A stretch of DNA of 64,000 nucleotides from Caenorhabditis elegans (taxonomy: Eukaryota > Nematoda > Chromadorea > Rhabditida > Rhabditidae): positions 8,432,001-8,496,000 of the forward strand of contig NC_003279.8 in the NCBI RefSeq assembly GCF_000002985.6. Direction: 5' to 3'. Position 1 is the stretch's first letter; each line of letters starts with the position of its first letter. Below the pieces are notes generated by a model. It saw only the letters and a program-made list of their open reading frames with translations. It was not told where the DNA came from and did not search any database. The translations under genes were made by a program, and so were the position numbers. This document shows positions 9,602 through 22,274 of this stretch, one piece after another.

Positions 9602-10420
9602 TCAGACTTCTACCTTCTCCATACTTCCCTCCTTTGATTTTTTCTTCTTTTGCCGTCTTGATTCTTTCTTCTTGGTTTCAACTTCATCGTCATGCGATTC
9701 CAAGTCCGTCTTCGGATTTTCCTCTTCTTGCTCTTTCTTCGCAATTTTCAGATTCTTTATAAGAGGTTCATTGTTATCCGGTTTGTCTTCCTTCTTCACT
9801 TCTTTTTCCACTTTTTCGTCAGGTTTCTTGTCCTAAGAATCGAAATAAGAAACGTAAAACAATTCTAAACTGTTACCTTCTCCTTTTTCTTCGACCTTTC
9901 CTTCTTCTTACTCAACACCTTGATCAGCGACTTTTTCTTCTTATGCGAAATCGGTTTCTTAATTTCTTCCACAGATTTATCAGCAGACGGCAGTTTTTTA
10001 TTCTTCGAGTTGGATTCATCAATCGACATTTGTGATGGTGCTGCAGGTTTTGGTGGTGTTTCCTGGACATTTTGGACCTGAAATGAAACAAATATTTGAA
10101 CTCCAAACTCTCCTTTAACCTATTGAAAACATGAAGTCTTCATTTTTTTTAGAGTGTGACGTCATGAAAGTTTTGAGAGTGACATCACACAGTTATTGAT
10201 ACGCCACACTTCAAAAAAGAACTCGCTACGTTTTTCAAAACTGTTTTATAAAACTAACCTTTGAAGTCTCTGAAAGCGAGTCTGGTGGTGGTGGGGGCGA
10301 AGGATCCTTTTTATTGTTGGCACAGAGCAACATGAGAATCGATGTGAACAGAAGGATTACTGTAGCGGAAAGTATCTGCGATAAGCATTCGCTTAATAAT
10401 TCGATTTCTAATCGAATCAT
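9602..10420 (-). CDS. single-pass membrane protein with long lysine-rich tail (197 residues)
   Basis: Three exons (10420-10259, 10077-9877, 9832-9602) join on codon boundaries. After the start MIRLEIELLSECL comes one hydrophobic segment, ILSATVILLFTSILMLLCA at about residues 16-34, then a proline run (SPPPPPD) and a tail of about 150 residues dominated by Lys and Glu (KKKKSLIKVLSKKKERSKKK, later SRRQKKKKSKEGSMEKVEV). A short N-terminus, one membrane helix and a long basic tail suggest a tail facing the cytosol, perhaps on ER or nuclear envelope, but this is inference. Low-complexity tails make homology hard to judge. I do not recognise the family. Confidence 0.8.
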
Positions 10421-10725
10421 GAGATCGAAAATTATAAAGTATTATATGGAAATGATTCATTTTTGTTTTTTTCGTGGGGTTTGTGTGGTCTCGGGTTGAA
10501 TTTTACATTTATAAGTATTCACGTGAACTTCTAATTTTTGATTCACAAAGTGTTTACCAACGTCTCTCATGCCATTTTTTCATTATTTTACACATTTATC
10601 ATGCCTACACTCTTTTTTTAAATTCTAAACTCAATTGAATCAAAATATTGTGATTTTATTTTTCCATAGTTATATTTTTTGAATAGCATATGATCATCGT
10701 GGAAAAACATTTATTGGCTCACTAA
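10421..10725. other. intergenic, upstream of 9602-10420 and downstream of the PDZ gene
   Basis: No coding signal. On the minus strand an AATAAA (bases 10710-10715) lies about 11 bases past the PDZ gene stop and is its likely poly(A) signal. Confidence 0.6.
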
Positions 10726-12931
10726 TCAGTTGAATTTATTTTTAATAAATGCCACGATGCCAGATCTTGGGTCGCACTTCTTGAGCTCTTCATCTTCCGA
10801 AATATCAGATGTTATCTTCGACGTTTCCGGTTGTTCCTGGAATTGATTTGTTGGAAAGTTTAAAAAAATGTGAAAAAATGAACTTACAACAAAACTGATT
10901 GTAGTCTGATGCTCCGGTGTTTGTCCTTTCTCTTGCTTGTACTTAAAAATGCTACGTTTTCTTGGAGTATTTGGTGATGGAGGAACAGCAACATGCAAGT
11001 CGGCAGCTTCTGTTGGTCCATTCATCACAGACGTTGGAGGTTCAACTTGGGAAACTTGTGGAGCCATGGACAATGTTTTGACTGAAAGGCTTTGCGAATT
11101 TAGAGACAATACTGGTGGCAGTGCATTAGAAGTTGTTGAAGGGACGAGCACAGAAGATGTTGATCCAACCGGAACGATTATAGTTTTGTTCGGCAGAGCT
11201 TGTGGAGGACTGTGAGCCACTGGGGTATTTGTAACAGGCGATGACAAGGCTTTAGCAGACACCAACTGGGTTTGATGATTCACAACAAATGGAGGATATT
11301 CGTAGGGCTTCGCATTCTCGAATGGAGGCTTAAGGATTAGAAGGGACTTTCCTTTTTCACAAGGCGCCTGCAAGTACAAGTATAAATATGGGTTATGATA
11401 GTTTGATTCAATTGACACACCTCCTCGAAATCCTGCTTCACCCATTGCTGCAAAAATGTGAGCTCCCGTAGAGCAATCTCAAGAGCATCGGCTTCCAGAG
11501 GAAGGTTGTTAGTCTCGTCGGTGACTGCAAACAACAGATTTCTAAAATTTTTAAAAATATTCTTTACCTTTTCTTTCTAACTTGTTACCCTTCTCCACGC
11601 CACATGCATAATTTGCAAATTTTCCTGAAAGTTCCGCATCGACACTTGGCGCTGGTGAGCTACGTGCTCCAATAGGTCGGCATGCGATAATTCTGAAATT
11701 ATTTTGAGGAAACTGAGAATTAGTTGAAGTCCACTTACTCAGCAAATCCCTTAGTCTTGAATGATTTCTTAATCGAATCATATGCGTGTCTTCTGAGACT
11801 TTTCTTGGGTTTTCCAATTAAAAATTCATCGTTGATGGCTAAGATTTGATCTCCAACAAGTAGAGCGTGGCAAATCGGAGTTTTGGCACGGATCTGCAAA
11901 AATCGATTTAGAAAGGAATCATATTGCTTATTTTATTTTAATTATCTTTGTTCTGAATTTTTTGGATGTATCATTTGTATGTGTATTTTTTACTTTCTTT
12001 TAAAATTACTTTCACGTCTCCTGGAGAGCATAAATAAAAAAAAAAAATTAAATACCGTATTTCCTCTATTAGTCTTGCGGGTCAATCTAAAAATGCCTTG
12101 CATGCAAGACTAATAGAGGTAATACGGTATTCTGCTAATGTTTTTTTTAATTCTTAATTCTTAATTCAACTTACATGCTGTACTAGAACCCTCTTCTTAT
12201 CCGAGTATAACTTCAATCCTCCTGTTCCATTGCTACAGTATACATGGACCATAAAATATTGCAATCGTTCATCTGTTTGAGGAAGTATTCTTTCCAGTTG
12301 AATGTTTGTCAAACATTTAATATTCCACACTCGGTTGACTGTCAAATTCACTGATCTTGCTGGCTTTGACTGAATCTCATGCTCAAGATCTTCTATGCAC
12401 CATATCGGAGTTGAATCGACACCTGAGATTTGATCACCAGGCATCAAACTTGTCAAGAAACTTCTTCCAACTTTCGTGATGATCATATTTCGATTGACAA
12501 TAACAAAATGCAAAAAAATTGGCCAACTTAGGTGATCGATAAACACGACAACTGGTGCGTAGTGAGTTGGCGGCGGCTCTGGGACAGTGACTTTTGGCTC
12601 AGAAGTGGACACTTTTGGAGATGATGGATCAGCTGGATTTATACGAACAGTAGTATCTGTTGGCTCCTCCACTGTAGCTTGATCGTTATTCATCTCTATA
12701 GTGAAGACTTCTGATATTTGCTCAGAGAGTTGTTCCATACTACCTCTCTTCTTGAGCTGAAAACATAATTTTAAGATAAAAGTTGTAAAGAATGTTTCTG
12801 CCACATACCTTGTTCCGTGGAGAATTTTTGAGTGGTATCGCTTCAGCTGATGGTTTTTTGTTATTATTTTTGTTACCATTCTTCTGTTTCTTCGCTTTCC
12901 CGCTTTCTTTTATATTTTCAGCGCTCGACAT
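10726..12931 (-). CDS. PDZ-domain protein, 559 residues
   Basis: Seven exons: 12931-12809, 12756-12175, 11893-11739, 11692-11568, 11524-11421, 11367-10888, 10836-10726. The N-terminus is short and basic (GKAKKQKNGNKNNNKK). Two PDZ-like segments are visible: ITKVGRSFLTSLMPGDQISG with VDSTPIWCIEDLEHEIQS in exon 2 (about residues 135-180), and CHALLVGDQILAINDEFLIG in exon 3 (about residues 240-265). Both carry the GD-x-I-x-x-(I/V) core of PDZ repeats but the GLGF-type loop is poorly conserved. The rest, mainly exon 6, is Ser/Pro/Thr/Val-rich and likely disordered, ending with RKRSIFKYKQEKG. It resembles the expanded nematode-only PDZ family; peptide targets are unknown. No membrane segment. Intron 2 carries two repeats (12010-12036, 12051-12131). 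Confidence 0.88.
12010..12036 (+). repeat. LINE-like 3' tail signature, copy 2
   Basis: TTTCACGTCTCCTGGAGAGC followed by ATAAATAAAAAAAAAAAA matches the block at 9493-9515 (one or two differences) and is followed by an A-rich tail. It lies in intron 2 of the PDZ gene, in the antisense orientation to that gene. Confidence 0.5.
12051..12131. repeat. short foldback with ACCGTATTT..CTATTAGTCTTGC arms
   Basis: AATACCGTATTTCCTCTATT and AGTCTTGC (12051-12078) pair with GCAAGACTAATAGAGGTAAT and ACGGTATT (12104-12131), with a loop of about 25 bases. The arms share the ACCGTATTTC-TCTATTA core with the terminal repeats of the longer element at 61883-62330, so both belong to one dispersed family. Confidence 0.85.
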
Positions 12932-13752
12932 TTTCTCGAAGTGTGAAGCTGATTTAGAAGATTATTCTCATAGAATATAGAAATAATTCAAATTCGGAAA
13001 AAGTGAAGGGTGATGTGGAATCAACACGTCAACAAATTAAATTGTAACATGGTGAAAAGCAAGGGCTGAGTCGCGCGAGATAAAAACTGTATTAATTAAA
13101 AATATATAGATTAATAGTTTCTATCTGCGATTAAAAACTAACTAACTACGAACCTACTACGAACAAATCCTAAGCTAGAAAACTAATGAAAACCTAAATT
13201 CCTATCTTCCTATCGTCTATAACGGAAAGACCAAAAACTGATTTCAACTTAAACTAACAGTTTTTTTTCAAGAGCATACACTACGATATGCATCTAATCT
13301 TATCTTTTGACAAACCCAGAGGCTAAACTTCTATTTGAAAACTTAGGGAAGATTACATGAATGTTTTATTGATTATTCATAAAAAATGAAAGAACAAACA
13401 AAAATAGGTCATTTCAGCGCTAGCCAGAGTTTTAGAAAAATATTATAATGATTTTGGGTTCTTTATTTCCAAAAATACAAGGTGAGCAATCAACTAATAG
13501 TACAATTATTAGAAGAAAAAATTAAGGAATAAATGAGAATTGAGCAATTTGAGGGAGGGAATGGACGGAAAATAACTTATTTTCGAAGAAAACTTTGATC
13601 TCGTTATATACAGCTACATAATTGAAAGATTGAAATAGAGAAGAGGCACTATTTTAAAGCAAAAGAACAGTGGATCATCAACAAAAAAGAGAAGGAAATG
13701 GCCGAATTTGGGAAATAAACAAAAGTGTATGAAAGTAGAATAGCTAAAACTT
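12932..13752. other. intergenic, upstream of the PDZ gene and downstream of the BPI gene
   Basis: No coding signal in either strand. The region is AT-rich, with a GAGTCGCGCGAGA stretch near 13070 as the only GC-rich island. The minus-strand open frame 13614-13841 is a shadow of the last exon of the BPI gene. Confidence 0.6.
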
Positions 13753-16700
13753 CTAACATCCACCTCCACCAGCTCCAAGGAGTGATGGGGAAATTGTAAA
13801 GTCTGTGGCAATGTGAAGTCCATGTTCAACAATATGAACATCTGGATTGATAATTCCGATTGGGAGTGGTAGATTTTGTGGAATTGAAATGGCTATTCCC
13901 TTTTGGAGTCCATCATTAGCAACCTATAAATAAATATTTTAAAAATGGTTTTTTTCCAGTAACCATTTTTGAAGACTTAAACGATGTTCCCTTACAACGG
14001 CTGAAAATGACTAAATAGCGTAGTTAAAAAATATCAGTTAAAAAACGATTTTTGAAAAGTTTCAGTCAAAGTTTTGGTTTTGGTACATCACCAAATTAAA
14101 AAAAATAATATGGGCTTTCTATCTAATTTCGATCATTGTTGCAATTTTTCAATCAAAACTCATTGTCAAGCTTTCAATAATTATAAGATAATCTTTAGAT
14201 TTTTCTAACCTTCTGCAACAATTCCTTTCCAAGATTTCCCAAATTATCGAGTGCATCTTGTGGAAGCCCAAGTGTTCCAGTTCTATCGGAAAGATGAAGC
14301 TGTGTAATTTCAGCAGTTCCGGAGAGTCGTCCTCCTCCAATTCGGACAGTCAACACTACAGTGGCAGCAATTGTGATTGTTCCAACTTTCGTGTTTGTCT
14401 GATCAATGTAGATATCAGCATCAGCAATCAAATCGAGTGTAACCATTCCTGAATAACAATAAAAGGGGTTGTAATCATTAAAATAAAATTACTTTACCTC
14501 CTTTAGCAGAAGAAAGAATGACAGATGGAGCACGAACAGTTCTGATTTGAACGGCAATTTTCTGGTTTGGATATTTTTCACGGACAGCTGGAAGGATATC
14601 TCCAAAACAGATTCCGAGGTCGGCAAGTCCTGAAAAAAATTATGTAATGAAAATGTTGGTATGATTTTTCAGTTGAATTCATACTGAATTTTTGAAACCA
14701 AAAAAAAGATCTTTAAAAATTTTATGTACTGCAACTCTGGTGCAGTTAAATGTTGACCTGAGGCCACCAGGTAGATAAATAAGGAATTTAAAATTGCAAT
14801 AGTTTTCCTCTATAATACATTCACACTTACCAGCAGTGTCTTCTTGGCGTCTTCTTCTTGAATCTCTCTTTCTCTTTGTTCTCAACTTTGTCGTTTCATT
14901 TGTAGCTGCCACAATTGCTGGGCTTGATGTATGGCTTGCAACGTGTCTACTTGGTCTGATTGACATAACAAACGTGGCATTTGAATGAACTCCTCTTCTC
15001 AATCGATATTTTGCTTTTTCCTTTGCCAATCGTCTTCTTCTTCGAGCTTCTTCTTCGTCTAATTCCACTTCAGTAGCCTCCAAATCATCTTCATCATCTG
15101 AGCAAGTAGTCTTCAAAAGTTCTCCAATCTTTGGGGTCTCTGGTCCAATTCGGAATGATAAAAATTGTTTGCGATGAAGCCAGTAGAAGAGGGAATTAAC
15201 AGTGTAATCAGTTACAATAAACTCAGCCATTTGACCTCCATAATATGGGAATTGAGTTGGGAATGGTCCGAATGGTGTTCCACCTTGTCCGTATGGAGAG
15301 AATTCCCCAGTCAAATCAATTGAATAATCATTAGAAGTTGCATAAGATTGAATATATTGAAGAGAAAGATACAAATCGTTTAGTTTGCTCATGTCGAGAT
15401 GACCAGCAATTTGGCGAAGGAAAGATGCTGGATCATCACCACCTCCACCAGCTGCAGAGCATTTTGAGCAATCTGGAGGAGGTTGAACTGCAACTGGGCC
15501 TCCAGCAATCTGAAAATTACTTAATTGCTGAATAAACTGTATTTTCAGTATTATTCTTGCATTCCAAGCAGGCCTGAATCCGAAAAAGAAAGTTCTGAAA
15601 CTTGTTTTTCGAACAGAATATTTATCATTACCGCTTGGACCGCATTACAGTTTATCTAAGTTTCAGCCCTAAAAGAATGACAAATATATCAGAATTTCAA
15701 TGAAATATGTATGATCTGACATCAAGGAAGTGCAAGATTATTAGATTCATCAAGATTATCAAATGAAGTAAAAAAATATTTTCAAAACTTACAGTTGGTG
15801 GTGGTGGATATTTTGGTCGAGCTCCAATGTTAGTGTATGTAGCAACTTGTGCTCCTTGTCCTCCAGCCTGATATTGTCCAACTCCAGCAGCTCTGATAGT
15901 TGCTGCATACATCCGTTGTCTTCCGATTCCTTGTGGAAGTACCAAGTGTTGAGTAATATTTTGTCCGATTGTGCTTCTTGGATAGCGAAGAGCCTGAAGT
16001 TGCTGGAGAGTTCTGACAGCGGCAGCTCTGCGAGCACCCTCGGAGTAGGCGGTTGTTGGAATTTGTGGGGCTGGTGCAGATCCCCCGGCGATTGGAGCTG
16101 CTGGAAGAGCAGCTGGAGCTGGAGCAGATTGGGATGATTGCGAATTTGTTGATGGAATGAATACTGGCTGCTTTGGACACGTTGATGGGCACTGAATAGG
16201 TAATAGTTTGGAACAAGGAATTGTTTTAAACATCGAACAATTTCAAATTTTGAATAATTTCCAGACATTTTTAAATTTGTAAAATGTATGTTCTTATTTT
16301 TCATATAAAAATTTTTTTTCTTGTGTTTTCTTTACATTTTTTTAAATAATTTTTCTGATTACTCGATATTCAAAAGTCAAAAAGAAAACTCTTTTTTTTT
16401 TTAATTTTCAGAAAAACACAAAACAAAATAATGGACTTTTTTCAACTAAAAAAAATCTTTGAAAAATGAGTTCCATTTGGAGAAAAATATACATTTATGT
16501 TTTAAAACATTTCCCAAAGTACGTTCTAAAATCTGAAAATGAACATACAGTTCCACCTCCTCCTCCACCAAGTCCGAGAGCTCCTCCAAACAAGGAGATC
16601 ATTTGTTGAAGAGCAACAGTTTGTGGAAGAGCTCCAAGTTTCGAGTTAATCTTTTCATTGATAATAGTTGGAAGTTGACCACAAACTTGTCCAGGAATCA

Positions 16701-18994
16701 TTTGACGAACTTGGTTTGAGATTTGACTCTAAAAATAACACGGAGTTAACACTGAGAGAGTAACTTTCTGTAAATTACTCACTCTGAACTGACTATTAAC
16801 AATATCTCCAACAAGTCCTCCATTCTCAATGTATGCATCAGCATAACCAATTTGCATATCACATGACAAAAGACGAACATAAGGTCCTCGTGGACCTCTT
16901 TCAATTGCCAACTGGACAGTGATAGTAGCTTGGTGAATGTTTAATTGAACAATTCCAGACAGGGCAATTGGAAGAAGTACAACGATTTGTCCACCCAAGT
17001 TTCCAGTCACTCTACAAGTTCAGTATTAGCTGATTTGTTAATTTGACTTATTGATTTATCTTCTTTTTTTTTTAATGCCGAGCCGCCATTGGACATTGGA
17101 CATTTCATTTAGCGTTTCAAAGTTTGAAAAAGGGAAAAACCGATTAAAAAATTTTAAAAAAAGTTTGAACATTATATAAGCATTCATGTTAGGAAATTCG
17201 TCCAATTGGAGACATTTTAAGTAGTCTAATAAACCATGAAAGCCAGAAATGTTAATTCCTTTTGGAGCTACTAATTAAAAAAAACCACGTTGATTTGGTT
17301 TTCCAAACCCACAAAATCAGGGTAAAGTAATTTATTAATAAGTTAGACATGCTAAGAATATTTCAAAAATCACTTACCCCAAGTCAACATTCTGCACTTG
17401 AAGAACAATTCTGTTTGGTGGAGCTGGATACAGGACAACTCTCTGTGGGCATCTGTAACGGGAGACGTACAAGTTGTAAATGTTGACACATCCTTGCACC
17501 TGAAAACAAAATTTTGGAAATTTAATTCAGTTTTCTATATTTAAAGACGACTTCATAGATGCAAACTTTCGAGAACGAGTAATGAGGTTTTATACTAATA
17601 TTTAAAAAAAACGAGTCCACTTTGAAATGTATCTATAGAATAAGCCTAAAACAATTTTCATATTAATTATTGATCTGACTGATCTTCTCGATCATTGAAC
17701 CCTTGTCACATAATCTTCCCTCTCTTCCTTTCGAAAATACTATTCAAAAATAACACAAAAGCATCGGGCCTAAAATGATTTCAGAACAAGTTTCTTTGCC
17801 ATTGTATCTCTTCCGCCCCTGTCCGACCTGTTACGTAATCTTTCCTTTTTCGGCGTCTTTTCCCCTACACTGACTGCATGTATATTCAATGAAAAGCCGA
17901 TAAGATGAAACCTTATGCCCGAAAGGGCCAAGAGATTAAATTTAATTGAGATATGATGAATGAAAACGAGGTGATTAGGTGATAAAATTCACGAATTCCT
18001 GTTCTTGTGGGTATCGAGTATTACGTAACCATGAAATTTATGAGATGATCAAGGAAAAAAAGAGAAGAAGCTGTGTATTACGGTAGTTTAGAGGATGTGA
18101 GAGAAATGGAAATGTGAGAAAGAAGCAGTAAAAAGTGTAAATTACGGTTGGAAAATGGAACATTATGAAGGAAAAGTACAGTTGGAAATTTAGAAAAACG
18201 ATTTTAAACTATAATTAAACTAGTTTAACTTTTATTTTTTACTACTTTGATATTTTATGAACAAACAGCATTCATATAAAAATGTTTTATTTCAATTAGA
18301 AAGTCCAAGTTTTCCAGTTTTCAATATGAGTTCCCTCGCATGCAGTGCCTCCATTTTTTTAAATGACTAGTTATTCGCTTTCTTAATAGATTTTCTTGTT
18401 TTTTTTGGATTTACTGTTGTTTGAATAAAAAAATTAAAGTGAATATCTCAAAAATCAATAAAAAATCATGAATAGTTGTAAAATTGTGAAATATGGAGGC
18501 AATGCAAGTGTGCTTCATTGTACAGAGCTTTCACAAAATCATGGGAGTTCAACTTTATATTTGGCTAAATATGACAGTTACGTTGAAAAGACAGAATTGC
18601 TATATACAAACCTCGTGTATATTTTCAATTTTCAAATTAACTTACCATTGGGATACATTGAGAAATTGGAGGAATGCGAGCCTTCTTGATTTCAGTATTC
18701 AAGATTCCACCGACAAGAGTGCTAGCATATTGGAAAGCTCTGGAATTCAAACGAGCACGCAGCCCTGGGTATCCACGCTGTCCTTGAAGTAGAATCGGGT
18801 TGAAATCGGGTCTGAAAATGAACGTTTATGATATGACACCGATATCAGAGGTTTTACCCAGATGAAAATGATCCGCCACCTCCTTGAACAGCTGATGATG
18901 GTCCGACACCTCCTGCTCCACCGACAGGCCCTCCAGCATAACCGCCGGATTGAACTGTGCCTATCAAAAGGCAAACTGCTATTAATTGCAGCAT
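13753..18994 (-). CDS. secreted BPI/LBP/CETP-type lipid-binding protein, 817 residues
   Basis: Ten exons: 18994-18858, 18811-18646, 17499-17378, 17011-16783, 16728-16549, 16191-15793, 15509-14831, 14629-14498, 14448-14210, 13923-13753. Starts with a signal peptide (MLQLIAVCLLIGTVQS) and a Gly-rich stretch. BPI1-like text follows: PGLRARLNSRAFQYASTLVG, FNPILLQGQRG, NQVRQMIPGQVCGQLPTIIN with EKIN, the conserved amphipathic helix and Cys. The second half is BPI2: MAEFIVTDYTVNSLFYWLHR, LADLGICFGDILPAVREKYP. About 90 residues of charged sequence (residues 548-637) interrupt BPI2. Likely binds lipid or bacterial envelope glycolipid in the body cavity. Intron 2 is 1.15 kb; others are short. TTTCAG about 23 bases before the ATG suggests trans-splicing. 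Corresponds, I believe, to worm F10D11.6. Confidence 0.94.
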
Positions 18995-21900
18995 CTGATG
19001 GATCCCGTACCCCCGAAAGTTCTGAAAGTTAGAAAATGAGAAGGGATGGAGGAATGAATGAAAAGAGTAAATTCAGTCCCAAAGCTGAAACGGTGAGAAT
19101 TGAGAACAATAGAAGTAGCAAAATCATGGGCTAGGGCACCAGAATATGTGTAACTTCATCGTTCTCTCTTTAATGAAAAACCAGTTAATGAATGAATATA
19201 CAGCCACTTTGGCTTGTCACTGAGAAATAGAGAAACAGAAACAAGGGGGACAATGGAAATATGATGATTCTCGAGAGAATAGAGGCTTGTTACGTAAGAT
19301 GGAACAAAAACACTTGGCAAAAGAGATGAAGAGTGAAACTGATGATGAGATATTAAACTTTGCAAATGCTTCTAGATTGATTTGTCGAAAAATCTTTGCT
19401 GCGTACTCTAACTAAGGACAGGGCTTACACTCTTAAGAATTTGGTAGTCGACTAATGAAAGTAGGAATGGTCATAAGCATCTGGATGAGTAGAGTTTGAT
19501 CAGAGTTTTATATAACAGGGTGCCAAACTTGATAAATGAAATGAAAATGAGAAAAAATTAAGAAATATACCTAATCAAAAGTTAGTTCCCACTACGGGTT
19601 CCACCATAACATGCCAAAAAAGTTACATTGCTCAGTACTTTAGAGGGTATGTTGACAACTAAAGTATCAACTCATAGGATTTGAGCATTCCAAGAAAACA
19701 GATTTTAGTAAAACTCAGATGTGATTAACCTGGTCTCGACATTTGTTAAGTGTTTTTGCAAAAGTGTGTGCGCTATTAAACAAGTACCGTAACTTCCCGC
19801 CCCTCGTTGCTTGCGGATCGTCCTCGGTTAATGAGGTGTTAGAAATTAGAGTAATCTTTAAAGGCGCAAGCTTTTTTTGCATTTAACAAATATTTTTCGT
19901 GTCGAGTCCGGATGCTGTAATTTTTGGGGGACCCCACAAAACGTGGTATCTAGGTAGCATTAGAACATTGAATGTTGATCATAAATAATTGTAGACTTCA
20001 AGAATGAAATAAAGATGACTTTTGCCCTTCTTAACAAACAAGACAATTATCAGAAAACTTATCAGTAGCTCTAGAAATAAATAAATTATAAGTATGCACA
20101 AAGCATGCTGATCAGCATAAACGACGGAATGAAGAAGATTAAACTATGTATAAAAAAAGAAAAAAAGAAAACCGCAATTTTGCATCGTCAAAAGCAGGTA
20201 TTTTGTGACGATGGCGCAATGCAAAAAAATGGAGTAGGCGGTGGCGGAGGGGGCAGAAGTGAATTGATTGATCATCAGAAGACGAACGGCAAAGTGAAAG
20301 TATAGAAGGACGGAAGAAGGAGGGAAAAAGACGATGATTCAATTGTTTTCATGCTGTCAACGTGTTAGGGATCCGGAAGAGATTCACTCCGTTTCACTTT
20401 CCAGCGTTGGAATGAGAAAGTGTTTACCTAAGCTTTGATGCGACGATGTACTGGTAATAGTTGTCTGGATTCAAGGCATATAGGATATTATATGGATTGT
20501 AGACTACAACTTGTACACAAGTGAGAAAACTGTAATCTAATGTTATTATTCTCTGTTAGATTGGCTTAGGCTGCATGAGAGACTATCTGAAAATATAAGA
20601 AAGCTAATCTTGAAAATTGCGTAGTTATCAGCTTGGTGCAACCGTAAAATATCACAGCATGTGTTATGAGGGATTAGGTGCGGTTGAAAGATTTTATCCG
20701 AATAAGATCCTTACAAAAATTATCTTCTCTGGAGCCTGTTGAAGCGGGTAAATTTTGATATGAAAATGTTTCAGTGCACTTTGTCATTACTTTTGAAACG
20801 GAGTGAATAAACATTCTTGAAGCTTTTTGGGAATGATCACGTTTGGTGAGATCTTTTAGATTTTTCCAAAAATAAATCAAATAGCTACCCGATTGTTCAC
20901 CTACGTCTAGAATCCCTTAAAGTTATGAAAAAGGAAGACTCAACGAATTTTGGAGCAACTTTATGGGTCTCGAAAATGGTGAGATTCTGAACGTTGAAAA
21001 GTTTTTAGTTAATCTATTTGAAAAGATTGAAATTGATTAATTATCAACTGAATTCCTTGATGTGATCATTGTAAACAGATGTTCATTGTCAAGACAAAAA
21101 AATGAAGAGTCAGTGAAAGAAAGGTTAAAAACAACTAGAGAAATGTGTGTAGACTACAGTTATAACTGGTCAGAGTTCAGAAACTAGTTGAGATGGTTTC
21201 AATTTTGAATTTTTCAAAAGACACTTGAAGGAAACGAAAATTGTTTTTAAGAACGAAATGTTCTGGAAAAAACACACTATTTAAACTTACAGTTTCGGAA
21301 AATTACCAGCAGAAAAGAAGTTTTCAATTAATAACAAGTTATGAAACTGAAGTGAGAAGTCCCTTGGAATATAAATATTTATACTATTTTTCCTGAAATT
21401 TTGTTTTGATAGGTTTTATTTTGATATATTCAATAAATCATCTGGAACGACTCTTCGGAACTATCCAATTTTCTTTTTTAGAATAAACTTAAAAGTTGAA
21501 TCCTAATTAAATTAAATACATTAGGCTCATGTAATTAAAAAAAAAACAAAAATTAGTGTGAGTTTCCCAGCATATACAATTCTAGAGACTCTCTGTTTGA
21601 GAATTCGACAAATTCGAGAGTTTTTGAAAATTGCCTAGCTGGAAAATATTCGGAAATTCGACGGTCGCAAGAGCGTGCACAGTGTGGACACTGAGACCCA
21701 CACATGTCCTCTTGTGCTCACTGAGACATTACGGGCACAACGTAAATTTACTGTGTATGCTGAAGTTGCAAAAATTCGGATTGCCGATTCAAAGATCAGT
21801 AACCCTACTAAGAAAAAAAAAATCAAACCATCAAATTAAGGCAGATTTCTCCCCTTTTATCCTGATTTAAACATCACACAAGTTTTTTGCAAGAATGATG

Positions 21901-22254
21901 AGGCTGCTTCGTTTTGCAAAATTCTTATTGAACTTTAGATATTTTTATAAATAATGATATGATAAGTGACATGTGTAAGAATCATGAAATCATGGCAATC
22001 CACTATATGTAGGTGTTAGGAGTTAAATGACAATGATGGTTTTTACGCAACACCGAACGCTTCTATCTCTTCTTTTTCATAGATATCGCAACATAAACAT
22101 GCGCAGTGGGGGGAGAGAGTGGATGGCATCTGATATCATGAGTTGATCGGTTGCCAGAAAAGGAAGAGAGAGAGAGAGATGAAAGGGGGATATAAATGAA
22201 AACTAGGCAGATACATTCAGAAAGGGGGCAGAAGCTTGTCGGTTGGGGACTGTA

Positions 22255-22274
22255 TGTGTGTGTGTGTGTGTGTG
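22255..22274. repeat. GT dinucleotide repeat
   Basis: Ten uninterrupted TG units follow CTGTA. Simple microsatellite in the unc-120 upstream region. Confidence 0.9.
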
